Below, one piece after another: positions 8,298 to 14,659 of a stretch of 46,979 nt of DNA. Each line of letters opens with the position of its first letter. Position 1 is the first letter of the stretch. The DNA comes from a virus, in IMG/VR virus record IMGVR_UViG_3300045996_001067, positions 1 to 46,979 of that record. One strand, written 5' to 3'. Made by a program: the position numbers and the translations under genes. The notes below the pieces were generated by a model. It was given only the letters and a program-made list of their open reading frames with translations, searched no databases and was not told where the DNA came from.

Positions 8298-9106
8298 CAG
8301 AACGGGATGCAGTCGGCGGCGTGAACCTCGCCGGGCACGGCGCCGCAGCCGGGGCACGGGGACTCGGCCGTGTTGACGTTGACGCCGCCGGGCACCTGCT
8401 GCGCGCCGGGCGCTCCGCCGTCGGCGGACATCCCCTGCGGCTGGGCCTGAGCCTGCGGCTGGGCCTGCTGCTGGGGCTGGTCGAACGCCTGCACGCCGAA
8501 GCGGGTCGGGCCGAAGACCAGGTACGCCATGCCGATCTCGGCGGCGGCGACCATCGCGACCGGATCCAACTCGATCTTCCCGGCCGTCACCAGCTCGATC
8601 GCGCCCTTCCAGGCGACCTGCCGGTAGATCTTCAGGTCGCGGGCGTCGGGCCGGTACGGGTCGACCGGCTGCTGCGGCTGAGGCGCCTGCTGCGGCTGAG
8701 GCTGGTACTGCGGCACCGGGGCCGGGGAGGAGACGGGCTGCATCTGCTGCGGGTAGCCCGCCTGCTGCGGCTGGGCCTGCATCTGCCCGGCCGGGGCGAT
8801 CGCGTTCAGGTAGCGGTTCGTGTACGGCTGACCGTTGTGCGGGTTCAGCGTCGTCGACGTCTCCTCCCGCACCTGCACCGTGACGACCTGCCCCATCAGG
8901 GCGTGAGCCTGCTGCACCAGCTCAGGCTTCTTCGTGTCGCACTTGTACGGGTACTGGCGGCCCTGCTCCTGAATCGAGAACCGCGTCCAGCCGGAGCTGC
9001 GCGGCTCGAAGCCGGTCAGCATCCCCGTCACCGTCTTGTCGACGGGGCCGGGCGGCTGCTGGTACTGCTGCTGAGGCTGGTACTGCTGCTGAGGCTGGTA
9101 CGACAT
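8297..9106 (-). CDS. SSB-like OB-fold protein with DCIPF C-terminal tip
   Basis: A 269-aa protein; ATG 9106 follows CTGGAGGACACG. It opens with a Gln/Tyr/Pro-rich tail, then a block (about 22-90, VTGMLTGFEPRSSGWTRFSI ... GQVVTVQVREETS) with the look of an OB fold. A long Gln/Pro linker leads to a helical block (PDARDLKIYRQVAWKGAIELV) and a further Gln-rich stretch. It ends with CPGCGAV and then AADCIPF. The last residues closely resemble the DDIPF tip by which bacterial SSBs recruit partners. Inference: a single-strand DNA-binding protein working with the neighbouring nuclease. The zinc knuckle before the tip is unusual. No fold comparison was run. Confidence 0.65.
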   Translation of the reverse strand: MSYQPQQQYQPQQQYQQPPGPVDKTVTGMLTGFEPRSSGWTRFSIQEQGRQYPYKCDTKKPELVQQAHALMGQVVTVQVREETSTTLNPHNGQPYTNRYLNAIAPAGQMQAQPQQAGYPQQMQPVSSPAPVPQYQPQPQQAPQPQQPVDPYRPDARDLKIYRQVAWKGAIELVTAGKIELDPVAMVAAAEIGMAYLVFGPTRFGVQAFDQPQQQAQPQAQAQPQGMSADGGAPGAQQVPGGVNVNTAESPCPGCGAVPGEVHAADCIPF

Positions 9107-9147
9107 CGTGTCCTCCAGTCGAGAATCAGAACATGAACGATGACCGT

Positions 9148-9156
9148 AGTGTAACA
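9148..9156 (-). promoter_or_regulatory. Candidate extended -10 upstream of the SSB-like gene
   Basis: On the minus strand TGTTACACT, an extended -10 (TGn plus TACACT), lies about 40 nt before ATG 9106, leaving the ribosome site in the leader. It closely matches TGTTACAGT ahead of the gene at 13933. No clear -35 is seen. Confidence 0.45.
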
Positions 9157-9169
9157 GATGGTGCAGACA

Positions 9170-9367
9170 TCAGTCCCGCTGGCGATGCTCCTTGGCGTTC
9201 GGACAGCTGGCGAAGTGGGTCTGCCGGAGCGGCGGCGGCTCGTTCGCGTAGCCGTTGTCGAAGACGAACAGCGGCACCTTCACCGGCTCCGGGTCGAGCG
9301 GGATCTTCCGCCCGGCCTTCGTCGTCGCCCAGATGATCTCGGCGCCGCACGACTTGCACCTGTTCAT
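9170..9367 (-). CDS. Small zinc-ribbon protein
   Basis: A 65-aa protein from ATG 9367, in an ATGA overlap with the upstream stop. MNRCKSCGAEIIWATTKAGRKIPLDPEPV and HFASCPNAKEHRQRD match a small zinc-finger protein that recurs in actinophages next to recombination and replication genes: CxxC near the start and H...C...H near the end. Its exact role is unknown to me. Confidence 0.75.
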   Translation of the reverse strand: MNRCKSCGAEIIWATTKAGRKIPLDPEPVKVPLFVFDNGYANEPPPLRQTHFASCPNAKEHRQRD

Positions 9368-9822
9368 CGTGCGACCTCCAGCTCGCCGGGGCCGACCTTC
9401 GTGAACTGGCGGCCGCGCCAGAACCCATCGCGCCCCCACGGGCCGACCTTCTCCAGTGGGAACTCGATCGCCTTCCCGCGCGAGCAGGCGGGGCACGGTG
9501 CGACCTCCTCGGTGCTGCCCAGCGGGCGGCCGACCGTCACCATGCCGTCGTCGTCGCAGACCTCGCACTGCGTCTCGCGCGACTCCGGCTCGCGGCGCCG
9601 CTCCGCCTCGTCCTTCACCAGCCGGACGAACGCGGGCACCGTCGGGATCTTCTCCGGGCCGCGGCCCTTCATCCACGTGTTGACGATCTCCATCGTCAGC
9701 TCGGCGTCCAGCTCCTCCAGGGCGGGCACCCAGGCGACGGCCGACTGCCCGGCGCGCTCCGGGTGCAGGTCGTAGAGGGCGGCGATGATCCCGAAGATCT
9801 GCTCGGCCTCGTCGCGCTTCAT
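9364..9822 (-). CDS. Putative replisome-organiser/helicase-loader-like protein with zinc knuckle
   Basis: A 152-aa protein from ATG 9822 (ATGA overlap). The N-terminal 70 residues (EAEQIFGIIAALYDLHPE ... AWVPALEELDAELTMEIVNTWM) are helical and resemble the N-terminal domain of phage helicase loaders such as SPP1 G39P. The C-terminal half has CEVCDDDG and CPACSRG, a four-cysteine zinc site. Context with SSB-like and nuclease genes supports DNA replication, but the family call is tentative. A simple zinc-binding accessory protein is the alternative. Confidence 0.45.
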   Translation of the reverse strand: MKRDEAEQIFGIIAALYDLHPERAGQSAVAWVPALEELDAELTMEIVNTWMKGRGPEKIPTVPAFVRLVKDEAERRREPESRETQCEVCDDDGMVTVGRPLGSTEEVAPCPACSRGKAIEFPLEKVGPWGRDGFWRGRQFTKVGPGELEVAR

Positions 9823-10019
9823 ACCGGCTTCTCCCGCGGGTCGACGCCGACCTCGGTCAGCGCGATCGCCAGCGCGTCCTCGAACGAGTGGTCACCGTGG
9901 CGGGCGTGTACGAACCAGCCCGACCCCTCCTCCTCACGCTCCCAGCCGGTCAGCTCCAGGAACCTGACGGACGAACGCAGGATCGCCTCCCCGATCACCT
10001 TCTCACGACTGACGGCCAT
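9819..10019 (-). CDS. Small hypothetical protein
   Basis: A 66-aa protein from ATG 10019, with a strong ribosome site (AGAGGAGGAGGA). It overlaps the upstream gene by 17 nt and the downstream gene by 4 nt. Mixed helix/strand sequence such as GWEREEEGSGWFVHARHGDHSFEDALAIAL. Not recognised. Confidence 0.65.
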   Translation of the reverse strand: MAVSREKVIGEAILRSSVRFLELTGWEREEEGSGWFVHARHGDHSFEDALAIALTEVGVDPREKPV

Positions 10020-10419
10020 TCCTCCTCCTCTCGATGTCGGCCTCGCGCGCCGCCAGGCGGGCCTTCGTGTCGGCGAGCAGGCTGCCGCGCTGGTCGGCGG
10101 CGTACAGGGCCAGCTTCTGCTCGTACTCGCGGTCGGACATGCGGATCCCGGCGCCTGCGAGCTGGAGATCCCCGGCGATGTACTGCGCGACCTGCGGCTT
10201 GCCGCGGACGGTCGCCATGTAGCAGGCGGCGATCACCACGTCCTGCGGCACGCCCTCCTCGATCAGCGCCTTGGCGTGGCGGCCGACGATCTCCTTCCAG
10301 CTGGGCGGCATCGTCACGCCCTGCATCTTCGCCGCGTCGACGACGGTTGCGAGGATCCCCTGCGCCGTCAGCGGCTGCGTCGGCTCCAGCTCTCCCTCGT
10401 GGTACGGGACGATTCCCAA
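10003..10419 (-). CDS. Hypothetical helical protein, first gene of the leftward DNA-metabolism operon
   Basis: The best start is TTG 10419 (LGIVPYHEG), 5 nt after GAGGAGGAGG; an upstream TTG at 10443 would put the ribosome site inside the gene. The product is 138 aa and mainly helical: PSWKEIVGRHAKALIEEGVPQDVVIAACYMATVRGKPQVAQYIAGDL, then a charged coiled-coil-like tail. It precedes the loader-like and SSB-like genes, so a part in replication initiation is possible. No family is recognised. Confidence 0.6.
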   Translation of the reverse strand: MGIVPYHEGELEPTQPLTAQGILATVVDAAKMQGVTMPPSWKEIVGRHAKALIEEGVPQDVVIAACYMATVRGKPQVAQYIAGDLQLAGAGIRMSDREYEQKLALYAADQRGSLLADTKARLAAREADIERRRNGRQS

Positions 10420-10445
10420 ATGAACCTCCTCCTCAGACTGCAACG

Positions 10446-10454
10446 ATCGTAGCA
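10446..10454 (-). promoter_or_regulatory. Candidate leftward promoter for the DNA-metabolism operon
   Basis: Minus-strand TGCTACGAT (extended -10) lies 27 nt before the TTG start. The surrounding 22 nt share 18 positions with the -10/start region of the rightward promoter at 19201-19229 (CCTGCTACG, T, GTTGCAGT). No good -35 is visible. Confidence 0.5.
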
Positions 10455-10937
10455 GGCATGTCGGCGGGATGCGACCTCGTGTTTCCCCAGCGCGCGCCCA
10501 CGGCTCGTCTCTCCCTGATCTGGGAGGCGGGGTTAGCAGCAGCCTTGGAGCGAGCTGGAGGCTGAAGCGTTAGCTTCCGTGTTCTCGATCTGGAGGGATC
10601 CCACACGTCTCCAGCTGGCGGCCCCCACTCCGGCTTCGGCCACGCGCGGTGCGATCCTCTCGTCCGCTGTCGGCGACCGTCGCCCGGTTGGACGCTTGGC
10701 ATGTCCCAGAAGGTACGTCCTCCCCGGCTGCCAGCTCCTCCTCCGAGACTCTCACGGAAGATGTCCGTCGACGGCGCTCGTCTAGGCGCGCTCCCCGGTC
10801 GAGTCGGACGGTTGCATTTCTTCCAACTTGCTAGATCTCCTTGCGCCCCGCGACGGATAGCCGTCGCACCTGGTACGCTTCCCTTGCCGTCTGGCAGCGG
10901 CGAGTGTAGCACGCTCCGGCCCTTCCCCCCGGAGTCG
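10455..10937. other. Non-coding block between divergent units
   Basis: About 480 nt with no convincing gene on either strand; the open frames here are short, Arg/Ser-rich and lack ribosome sites. It contains a small palindrome GAAGCGTTAGCTTC at about 10563-10576 and a promoter-like TACGCT near 10876 with no gene directly behind it. No tRNA signature was seen. It could hold a replication origin, a small RNA or operators; nothing decides this. Confidence 0.4.
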
Positions 10938-10973
10938 AGGGCGGCCTGTGACTAGATCTCCAGGCCGCCCTCC
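10938..10973. terminator. Strong hairpin
   Basis: GAGGGCGGCCTG (10938-10949) and CAGGCCGCCCTC (10962-10973) pair perfectly over 12 bp with a 12-nt loop. No T-tract follows. It insulates the non-coding block from the rightward two-gene unit. Confidence 0.6.
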
Positions 10974-11062
10974 GTGCTTCACGGTACGATGCGGGTGCGA
11001 GAAGGCGGCAGGCGTGGCCGCGATGCTCGACGGCTTCGAGCAGCGTCTACGTTGGATCGCGG

Positions 11063-11085
11063 GGAGGCCCTGTAGTGGGGCCTCC
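11063..11085. terminator. Second hairpin ahead of the rightward unit
   Basis: GGAGGCCC (11063-11070) and GGGCCTCC (11078-11085) form an 8-bp stem with a 7-nt loop. It lies just upstream of the candidate promoter at 11107, consistent with blocking read-through. Confidence 0.5.
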
Positions 11086-11106
11086 TGTCTATCCGGGCCG
11101 CCTCGG

Positions 11107-11112
11107 TACACT
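11107..11112 (+). promoter_or_regulatory. Candidate -10 of a leaderless transcript
   Basis: TACACT is followed by TCCGGC and then GTG 11119; the 6-nt gap predicts transcription starting at or beside the start codon. The same TCCGGC-GTG arrangement follows TACGCT at 41172. No ribosome site is present. Confidence 0.5.
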
Positions 11113-11118
11113 TCCGGC

Positions 11119-11406
11119 GTGCGCGTGAGTCTCGACACCGCCTCGGCGGCGCTTGCGGAACACGACGGCCGACCGCCGTCGAATCCGAAGGCGCTCGTGA
11201 CCATCGTCGTCGACGACCAGACGGACGTTGACGGCACGGTCGAGCTGGTCGTGGAGGGTGACCCCCACGCCAGCATCGAGGCCGTCGCGAAGTCCCTCGG
11301 CCTGGCGGTAGCCCAGCCCACCGGCAAGATCGCATCGACGATCCGGCCTGCCGCGTCCGAGGCTTTCATCAGCTCAGAACCGACCCAGCCGGGAGGAGGC
11401 AAGTAA
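11119..11406 (+). CDS. Hypothetical protein of a short rightward unit
   Basis: A 95-aa protein from GTG 11119, chosen because the -10-like TACACT ends 6 nt before it; the frame to 10948 passes through two hairpins and is rejected. The middle looks beta-rich (ALVTIVVDDQTDVDGTVELVVEGDP) and the end is Pro/Gly-rich. With the next gene it forms the only rightward pair in a leftward region. Not recognised. Confidence 0.6.
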   Translation: MRVSLDTASAALAEHDGRPPSNPKALVTIVVDDQTDVDGTVELVVEGDPHASIEAVAKSLGLAVAQPTGKIASTIRPAASEAFISSEPTQPGGGK

Positions 11407-11408
11407 GC

Positions 11409-11804
11409 ATGGCGAAGACGCAGAAGGCAGTGAAGGCGGAGGACATGCGGCAGACGATCAAGTCCGACCCGGCTGCGCCGGAGTCGCCGGTCGTGCCGAC
11501 CGAGGACGCGGATCTCACCGACGCGCCCGCGGAGCCGAAGGCCGTCAAGGTGAAGGAGGGCGACACCCTCGCCGCCCACGAGTCGCACGTGCTGCTCTCG
11601 TCGCAGGACGCGATCGACGAGCGGATCGAGCGTGAGCAGAAGGAGAACCTCACGACCGACGTGATCGCCCGCGAGCAGCAGGAGCGGGCCGTCGCGCACG
11701 AGGCGCAGGTGAAGGCGGACACCACGCCGCCCGCCGACCTGATCCCGCTCGACGACCGGCCGGACAGCGCGCGCAAGCGTGACGCGGCCGACGCGCGGGG
11801 CTAG
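11409..11804 (+). CDS. Charged hypothetical protein
   Basis: A 131-aa protein from ATG 11409, behind GGGAGGAGGCAAGTAAGC and only 2 nt after the previous stop. It is rich in Lys, Glu, Asp, Ala and Pro, has no hydrophobic core apart from HVLLSSQDAIDERIEREQ, and looks disordered or coiled-coil. A strong bidirectional terminator follows. Function unknown. Confidence 0.65.
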   Translation: MAKTQKAVKAEDMRQTIKSDPAAPESPVVPTEDADLTDAPAEPKAVKVKEGDTLAAHESHVLLSSQDAIDERIEREQKENLTTDVIAREQQERAVAHEAQVKADTTPPADLIPLDDRPDSARKRDAADARG

Positions 11805-11810
11805 AACCCG

Positions 11811-11852
11811 GACAGGGAAGGGGGAGGGCTAGCCGGACGCCCTCCCCCTGTC
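11811..11852. terminator. Bidirectional terminator between convergent genes
   Basis: GGGGGAGGGC (11820-11829) and GCCCTCCCCC (11839-11848) make a 10-bp stem, extended by outer GACAG/CTGTC. It lies between the rightward pair ending at 11804 and the leftward gene array ending at 11867. Confidence 0.7.
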
Positions 11853-11866
11853 GCGCGGGAGGAGAT

Positions 11867-12052
11867 TCAGACGTCGAAGCCTGCCCGGCGCAGCTGCGCG
11901 ATCGTGTTCTTCCGGGCGCGGTACTCGCTCGGGGTGGACGGGAACACCGCCACCAGCAGCCCGCCTCTGTAGACCTTCACGTGGTTCGACTTCACGATGG
12001 TGGCGCCTTGGCGCTCCAGCTCGCGAATCAGGTTCCGCTCCTCTTTCCTCAC
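11867..12052 (-). CDS. Small basic protein, HicA-like fold possible
   Basis: A 61-aa protein from GTG 12052, with the array ribosome site GAAGGAGGCACC. Sequence MRKEERNLIRELERQGATIVKSNHVKVYRGG... then PSTPSEYRARKNTIAQLRRAGFDV. The order of helix, strand pair and helix with an NHVKVY stretch recalls the small HicA/dsRBD-like fold, but the usual catalytic GSH is not present. It is the last gene of the array. No HicB partner is adjacent, so a toxin role is not claimed. Confidence 0.65.
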   Translation of the reverse strand: MRKEERNLIRELERQGATIVKSNHVKVYRGGLLVAVFPSTPSEYRARKNTIAQLRRAGFDV

Positions 12053-12056
12053 GGTG

Positions 12057-12097
12057 CCTCCTTCGGTTGACTGACGCCGGGCCTCAGACGGCCCGGC
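12057..12097 (-). repeat. Intergenic cassette repeat, copy 1
   Basis: Minus-strand order: hairpin GCCGGGCC/GGCCCGGC (12076-12083 with 12090-12097), CGTCAGTCAACCGAAGGAGG. The TGA of the upstream gene (12084-12086) lies in the hairpin loop. One C of the usual ACCC is missing. Confidence 0.8.
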
Positions 12098-12338
12098 TCG
12101 TGCTGCCTTCCTCGATCCTCATGTGGTAGTCGCAGGTCGTCGACTGCATCACGCCGTCGACGCCGACGACCTTCCAGACGGCGTAGCGGTACTCCATCCG
12201 GGGCGGGATCCGGCAGTGGCAGTCCAGGACGCGCTCGGACTTCGTGTGCCGGATCTCCGCCCGGTAGAACGCGACTCGACCCGCGGCCGCGCCTCGATCG
12301 AGGGCGGCCTGGGCCGCCTCGATCTCCTCGTTGGTCAT
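12084..12338 (-). CDS. Hypothetical protein
   Basis: An 84-aa protein from ATG 12338, three bases after the upstream stop (TGAGCGATG), so it is translationally coupled and is the one array gene here without its own repeat. A short helical start (TNEEIEAAQAALDRGAAAG) leads into CHCRIPPRMEYRYAVWKVVGVDGVMQSTTCDYH, with three cysteines and histidines that could bind metal. Not recognised. Confidence 0.6.
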   Translation of the reverse strand: MTNEEIEAAQAALDRGAAAGRVAFYRAEIRHTKSERVLDCHCRIPPRMEYRYAVWKVVGVDGVMQSTTCDYHMRIEEGSTSRAV

Positions 12339-12341
12339 CGC

Positions 12342-12578
12342 TCAGGAGAGCCGCGGGACGTTCAAGGCGGCCTCGATCGCCTCGGCCTCCGACATCCCCT
12401 TCCCGACCAGCGTCTTCAGCTGCTCCGGCTTGAACCGGAAGACCCAGCTGCCGTCCTCCCGGTAGATCGCCGCCGTGAAGAACGACGGGGGCGGGGCGAG
12501 CGGGCGGGTCGGGTCGGTGCCGGAGACGCTCTCGGGGGCGCCGTCGGGGATCGGGCGGAGCGTGTACTTCGGGTGCAT
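12342..12578 (-). CDS. Hypothetical protein
   Basis: A 78-aa protein from ATG 12578, with the repeat-borne ribosome site. The Pro-rich N-terminal half is followed by FFTAAIYREDGSWVFRFKPEQLKTLVGKGMSEAEAIEAAL, a strand pair and helix. Function unknown; organised with the following gene as a coupled pair. Confidence 0.6.
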   Translation of the reverse strand: MHPKYTLRPIPDGAPESVSGTDPTRPLAPPPSFFTAAIYREDGSWVFRFKPEQLKTLVGKGMSEAEAIEAALNVPRLS

Positions 12579-12583
12579 CTGTG

Positions 12584-12630
12584 CCTCCTTCGGGTTGACT
12601 GACGGGGGACGGCACCGCAGTACCGTCCCC
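12584..12630 (-). repeat. Intergenic cassette repeat, copy 2
   Basis: Hairpin GGGGACGG/CCGTCCCC (12605-12612 with 12623-12630), then CGTCAGTCAACCC and GAAGGAGG before ATG 12578. The stop of the upstream DUF932-like gene lies 9 nt before the hairpin in transcription order. Confidence 0.8.
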
Positions 12631-12639
12631 CTGGTGCGA

Positions 12640-13719
12640 CTACGCCGTCGCGAGCTGCGCCCACTCGCGGGCGGGCAGGCTGGCGAGCTGCCAGCCGAGG
12701 CCCTCCAGCTCGGCCTGGCGGTCGAAGTCGTCGACCTCCTTCGCCTGCGCGGTGACCGCGTTCAGCAGTCCCCACTGGCTCAGGTCGCCGCCCTCGACGA
12801 GGTTCCGAAGCACGCCCTCGCGCTCGTCCTCGGTGAGGCTGAACCGCGAGGCGAGCGTCTCGGTCGCGGCGATCGGGGCCTGGATCTTCTCGCCGTGAAC
12901 CGTCTCGGCGAGCTGCGCCACGATCTCCTCGAACCTGACCTCGCTGAGGACGGACTTCACCGTGTCACGAGCGACGAGCCAGAAGGCGTTGTCGTCCGCC
13001 TCGATCGTCTCGTCGGTGAAGTGCGTCTCGTCCTCGATCCGCTTTCCGACGTGCCGGGCCGCGACCGAGTGGTCGGGCACCGTCATGCCGTTGATGCAGA
13101 TCAGGCGCAGGATGAACGGCGAGATCGAGAGCATCCCGCTGCCGACCTCGCTGTTCTTGATCTCGATCCCGGCCTGCACCGCGTCGCCGACCTTGATCTC
13201 GCGCTCCAGGCCCGGCAGGACGGCCCGCATGTAGAAGCGGGTGTCCGTGAGCTGCGCCTGGTGGAACGTGAGGCCGGGGATGTCGTCGAACACCGGGAAG
13301 ATCCGGCGCGCGATCTCGATGTTGTCCATCCGCTTGTAGCGGTCGGACAGCCAGGCCCGGCCGACGCCGGAGCCTCCCTCGACGGTCGGCTTGAAGCCGC
13401 GCACGAGGCGCCGCTCCGGCTGCTCGTGCAGCCAGTGGTCGACGTTCCGGGCCAGCAGGCCCGGCGCCTCCGTGAGCATCCGGTCGAAGTACCGCTTGGG
13501 GATGCCCAGGTCGGTCGCGACCTGGCCGCGTGCGTGGCTGTTCAGCTGGAACGCGGCGACGCCGTTCGGGGTGTCGACGTTCAGGTCGACGACGTTGCCG
13601 CCGACGCCTGCCTCGACGACCGCCGACATGCGGCGGGTGTCCGCCACGACGTCCAGCTTCGCCTCGTCCTGCTTGACGATCTCCGCGAACATCTGCTCGC
13701 GGGTGAGAGTGGTAGCCAT
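12640..13719 (-). CDS. DUF932-like phage/plasmid protein
   Basis: A 359-aa protein from ATG 13719, the largest in the array. FQLNSHARGQVATDLGIPKRYFDRML, AWLSDRYKRMDNIEIARRI and the closing helical half fit the DUF932 (phage/plasmid-like protein) family, found in many phages and plasmids with no firmly assigned biochemical role. The composition is ordinary and the frame complete. DUF932 proteins are often expressed early in accessory regions, which agrees with its position behind the leftward promoter. Confidence 0.7.
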   Translation of the reverse strand: MATTLTREQMFAEIVKQDEAKLDVVADTRRMSAVVEAGVGGNVVDLNVDTPNGVAAFQLNSHARGQVATDLGIPKRYFDRMLTEAPGLLARNVDHWLHEQPERRLVRGFKPTVEGGSGVGRAWLSDRYKRMDNIEIARRIFPVFDDIPGLTFHQAQLTDTRFYMRAVLPGLEREIKVGDAVQAGIEIKNSEVGSGMLSISPFILRLICINGMTVPDHSVAARHVGKRIEDETHFTDETIEADDNAFWLVARDTVKSVLSEVRFEEIVAQLAETVHGEKIQAPIAATETLASRFSLTEDEREGVLRNLVEGGDLSQWGLLNAVTAQAKEVDDFDRQAELEGLGWQLASLPAREWAQLATA

Positions 13720-13727
13720 GGGAGCTA

Positions 13728-13750
13728 CCTCCTTTCCGGGTTGACTAACG
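13728..13750 (-). repeat. Intergenic cassette repeat, copy 3 (no hairpin)
   Basis: Variant CGTTAGTCAACCC followed by GGAAAGGAGG. The TAG of the HTH gene lies inside the core (CGTTAG). No clear hairpin arm is visible on the upstream side, so the core survives without the hairpin. Confidence 0.7.
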
Positions 13751-13933
13751 CAGCTTCCCGGCCGCCTGGAGATCTGCGACGGCCCGGTCGACCTGGGCGG
13801 CGTCGAAGATCATCCCGCAGCGTAGGTTCGCCACCGGCTCCGGCCAGAGGCCGCGACGCAGGAAGCGCAGGACGCGGTGGCGGGGGATGCCGTGCTTCTC
13901 GTGGATCTCGTGGGTGCCGACGATGTTGGTCAT
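13745..13933 (-). CDS. Small helix-turn-helix DNA-binding protein (MerR/excisionase-like)
   Basis: A 62-aa protein. ATG 13933 is favoured over GTG 13942 because a TACAGT box ends 7 nt before it and no ribosome site is present. TNIVGTHEIHEKHGIPRHRVLRFLRRGLWPEPVANL matches the winged HTH of MerR-like and excisionase-like proteins, followed by the second element GMIFDAAQVDRAVADL. With no integrase in the window, a transcriptional regulator is more likely than an excisionase. It is the only array gene with its own promoter-like box instead of the repeat ribosome site. Confidence 0.75.
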   Translation of the reverse strand: MTNIVGTHEIHEKHGIPRHRVLRFLRRGLWPEPVANLRCGMIFDAAQVDRAVADLQAAGKLR

Positions 13934-13940
13934 GCCAGGC

Positions 13941-13949
13941 ACTGTAACA
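13941..13949 (-). promoter_or_regulatory. Candidate leaderless promoter of the HTH gene
   Basis: Minus-strand TGTTACAGT (extended -10), then 7 nt (GCCTGGC), then ATG 13933. It closely resembles TGTTACACT upstream of the SSB-like gene. Confidence 0.55.
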
Positions 13950-13951
13950 GT

Positions 13952-13978
13952 GGTGACTGACGGCCCCTCGCGGGGCCG
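13952..13978 (-). repeat. Intergenic cassette repeat, partial copy 4 (core and hairpin, no ribosome site)
   Basis: Hairpin CGGCCCC/GGGGCCG (13961-13967 with 13972-13978) closed by GCGA, a GNRA-type tetraloop in the leftward transcript, followed by CGTCAGTCACC but no GAAGGAGG. The preceding gene ends TAGCACCCGG. Confidence 0.75.
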
Positions 13979-13982
13979 GGTG

Positions 13983-14261
13983 CTACTCGACGATCGCCTC
14001 CGGCTTCGGCATCTTGAACTCGACGCCCGTGTAGGCGTGCAGCTCCTCCTTCAGCTCGTTGACGACCACGTACAGATCCCAGGCGTCGTGCGGGCTGCCC
14101 TCGTCGTTGCTCGTCTCCCAGGTGATCACGATCACCGTCGGGACGCTGTTCGGGTTCGTGCCGAGGGCGGGGTGCGCGACGCACCGAATCTTCTCGACGA
14201 CCTCGTCGAGCGTGCCCAGCGGCAAGTCGGCGGGGATCTCGACGATCTGCTCGTACTTCAT
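13983..14261 (-). CDS. Hypothetical protein
   Basis: A 92-aa protein from ATG 14261 with the repeat ribosome site; a longer frame to 14348 runs through the repeat and hairpin. MKYEQIVEIPADLPLGTLDEVVEKIRCVAHPA, then VPTVIVITWETSNDEGSPHDAWDLYVVVNELKEELHAYTG, has an alternating beta/alpha pattern typical of a small folded protein. Not recognised. Confidence 0.65.
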   Translation of the reverse strand: MKYEQIVEIPADLPLGTLDEVVEKIRCVAHPALGTNPNSVPTVIVITWETSNDEGSPHDAWDLYVVVNELKEELHAYTGVEFKMPKPEAIVE

Positions 14262-14265
14262 GGTG

Positions 14266-14308
14266 CCTCCTTCGGGTTGACTGACGAGCAGGGCTAGTCG
14301 CCCTGCTC
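14266..14308 (-). repeat. Intergenic cassette repeat, copy 5
   Basis: Hairpin GAGCAGGGC/GCCCTGCTC (14286-14294 with 14300-14308) with the TAG of the upstream gene at the loop (14294-14296), then CGTCAGTCAACCC and GAAGGAGG. The stem is built partly from the coding end of the upstream gene. Confidence 0.8.
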
Positions 14309-14449
14309 CTCGATCTCGCGCAGGTGCGAGCGCAGTGCCCGCTCCCACTCGCGATCGCTGATGTCGGACACGATCAGCATCGCGATGCCGACGACTCCGC
14401 CGACGGTCATCAGGATCGCCAGGGCGGTCGCGAGGACGTAGGTGATCAT
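14294..14449 (-). CDS. Small single-pass membrane protein
   Basis: A 51-aa protein starting at ATG 14449, in an ATGA overlap with the HTH gene upstream. MITYVLATALAILMTVGGVVGIAMLIV is one transmembrane helix; the rest (SDISDREWERALRSHLREIEEQGD) is a charged cytoplasmic helix. Translational coupling to a LuxR-type HTH gene and the in-hairpin stop support a real gene. Function unknown. Confidence 0.7.
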   Translation of the reverse strand: MITYVLATALAILMTVGGVVGIAMLIVSDISDREWERALRSHLREIEEQGD

Positions 14450-14655
14450 GCGACCTCCAGCCGGACGATCCCGGCCCGGACGGCGGCGGCGGTCAGGCCG
14501 CGGATCCCGTCCGCTCCCAGCTTGCGGCAGACGATCTCCAGGTGCCCCTTCACCGTCCGCTCGCTGATGCCCAGCGCGTCGGCGGTGAGGGGCACGGTGC
14601 CCGCCCGGATGTATGCGACCAGCGTCTCGCGCTGGCGCTCGGTCAGCTCCTGCAT
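14446..14655 (-). CDS. Stand-alone LuxR/GerE-type helix-turn-helix regulator
   Basis: A 69-aa protein from ATG 14655. ELTERQRETLVAYIRAGTVPLTADALGISERTVKGHLEIVCRKLG is a clear GerE/LuxR HTH: the E-L-T-x-R-E start, the recognition helix SERTVKGHLE and the KLG end. There is no receiver or ligand domain, so it is a bare DNA-binding domain, like small phage regulators. It lies in one transcription unit with the membrane protein downstream and probably controls phage or host promoters. Confidence 0.8.
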   Translation of the reverse strand: MQELTERQRETLVAYIRAGTVPLTADALGISERTVKGHLEIVCRKLGADGIRGLTAAAVRAGIVRLEVA

Positions 14656-14659
14656 GGTG

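Noticed and set aside
10455-10937. Searched for a tRNA gene in the non-coding block
   Set aside because: No T-loop consensus (GTTCRANNC) with a matching acceptor stem was found by eye.
11867-12052. HicA toxin
   Set aside because: Size and strand order are suggestive, but the catalytic histidine context is absent and no antitoxin is adjacent.
13745-13933. Excisionase implying a temperate phage
   Set aside because: The HTH type is compatible, but no integrase or att-like repeat was found, so temperate life is unsupported.
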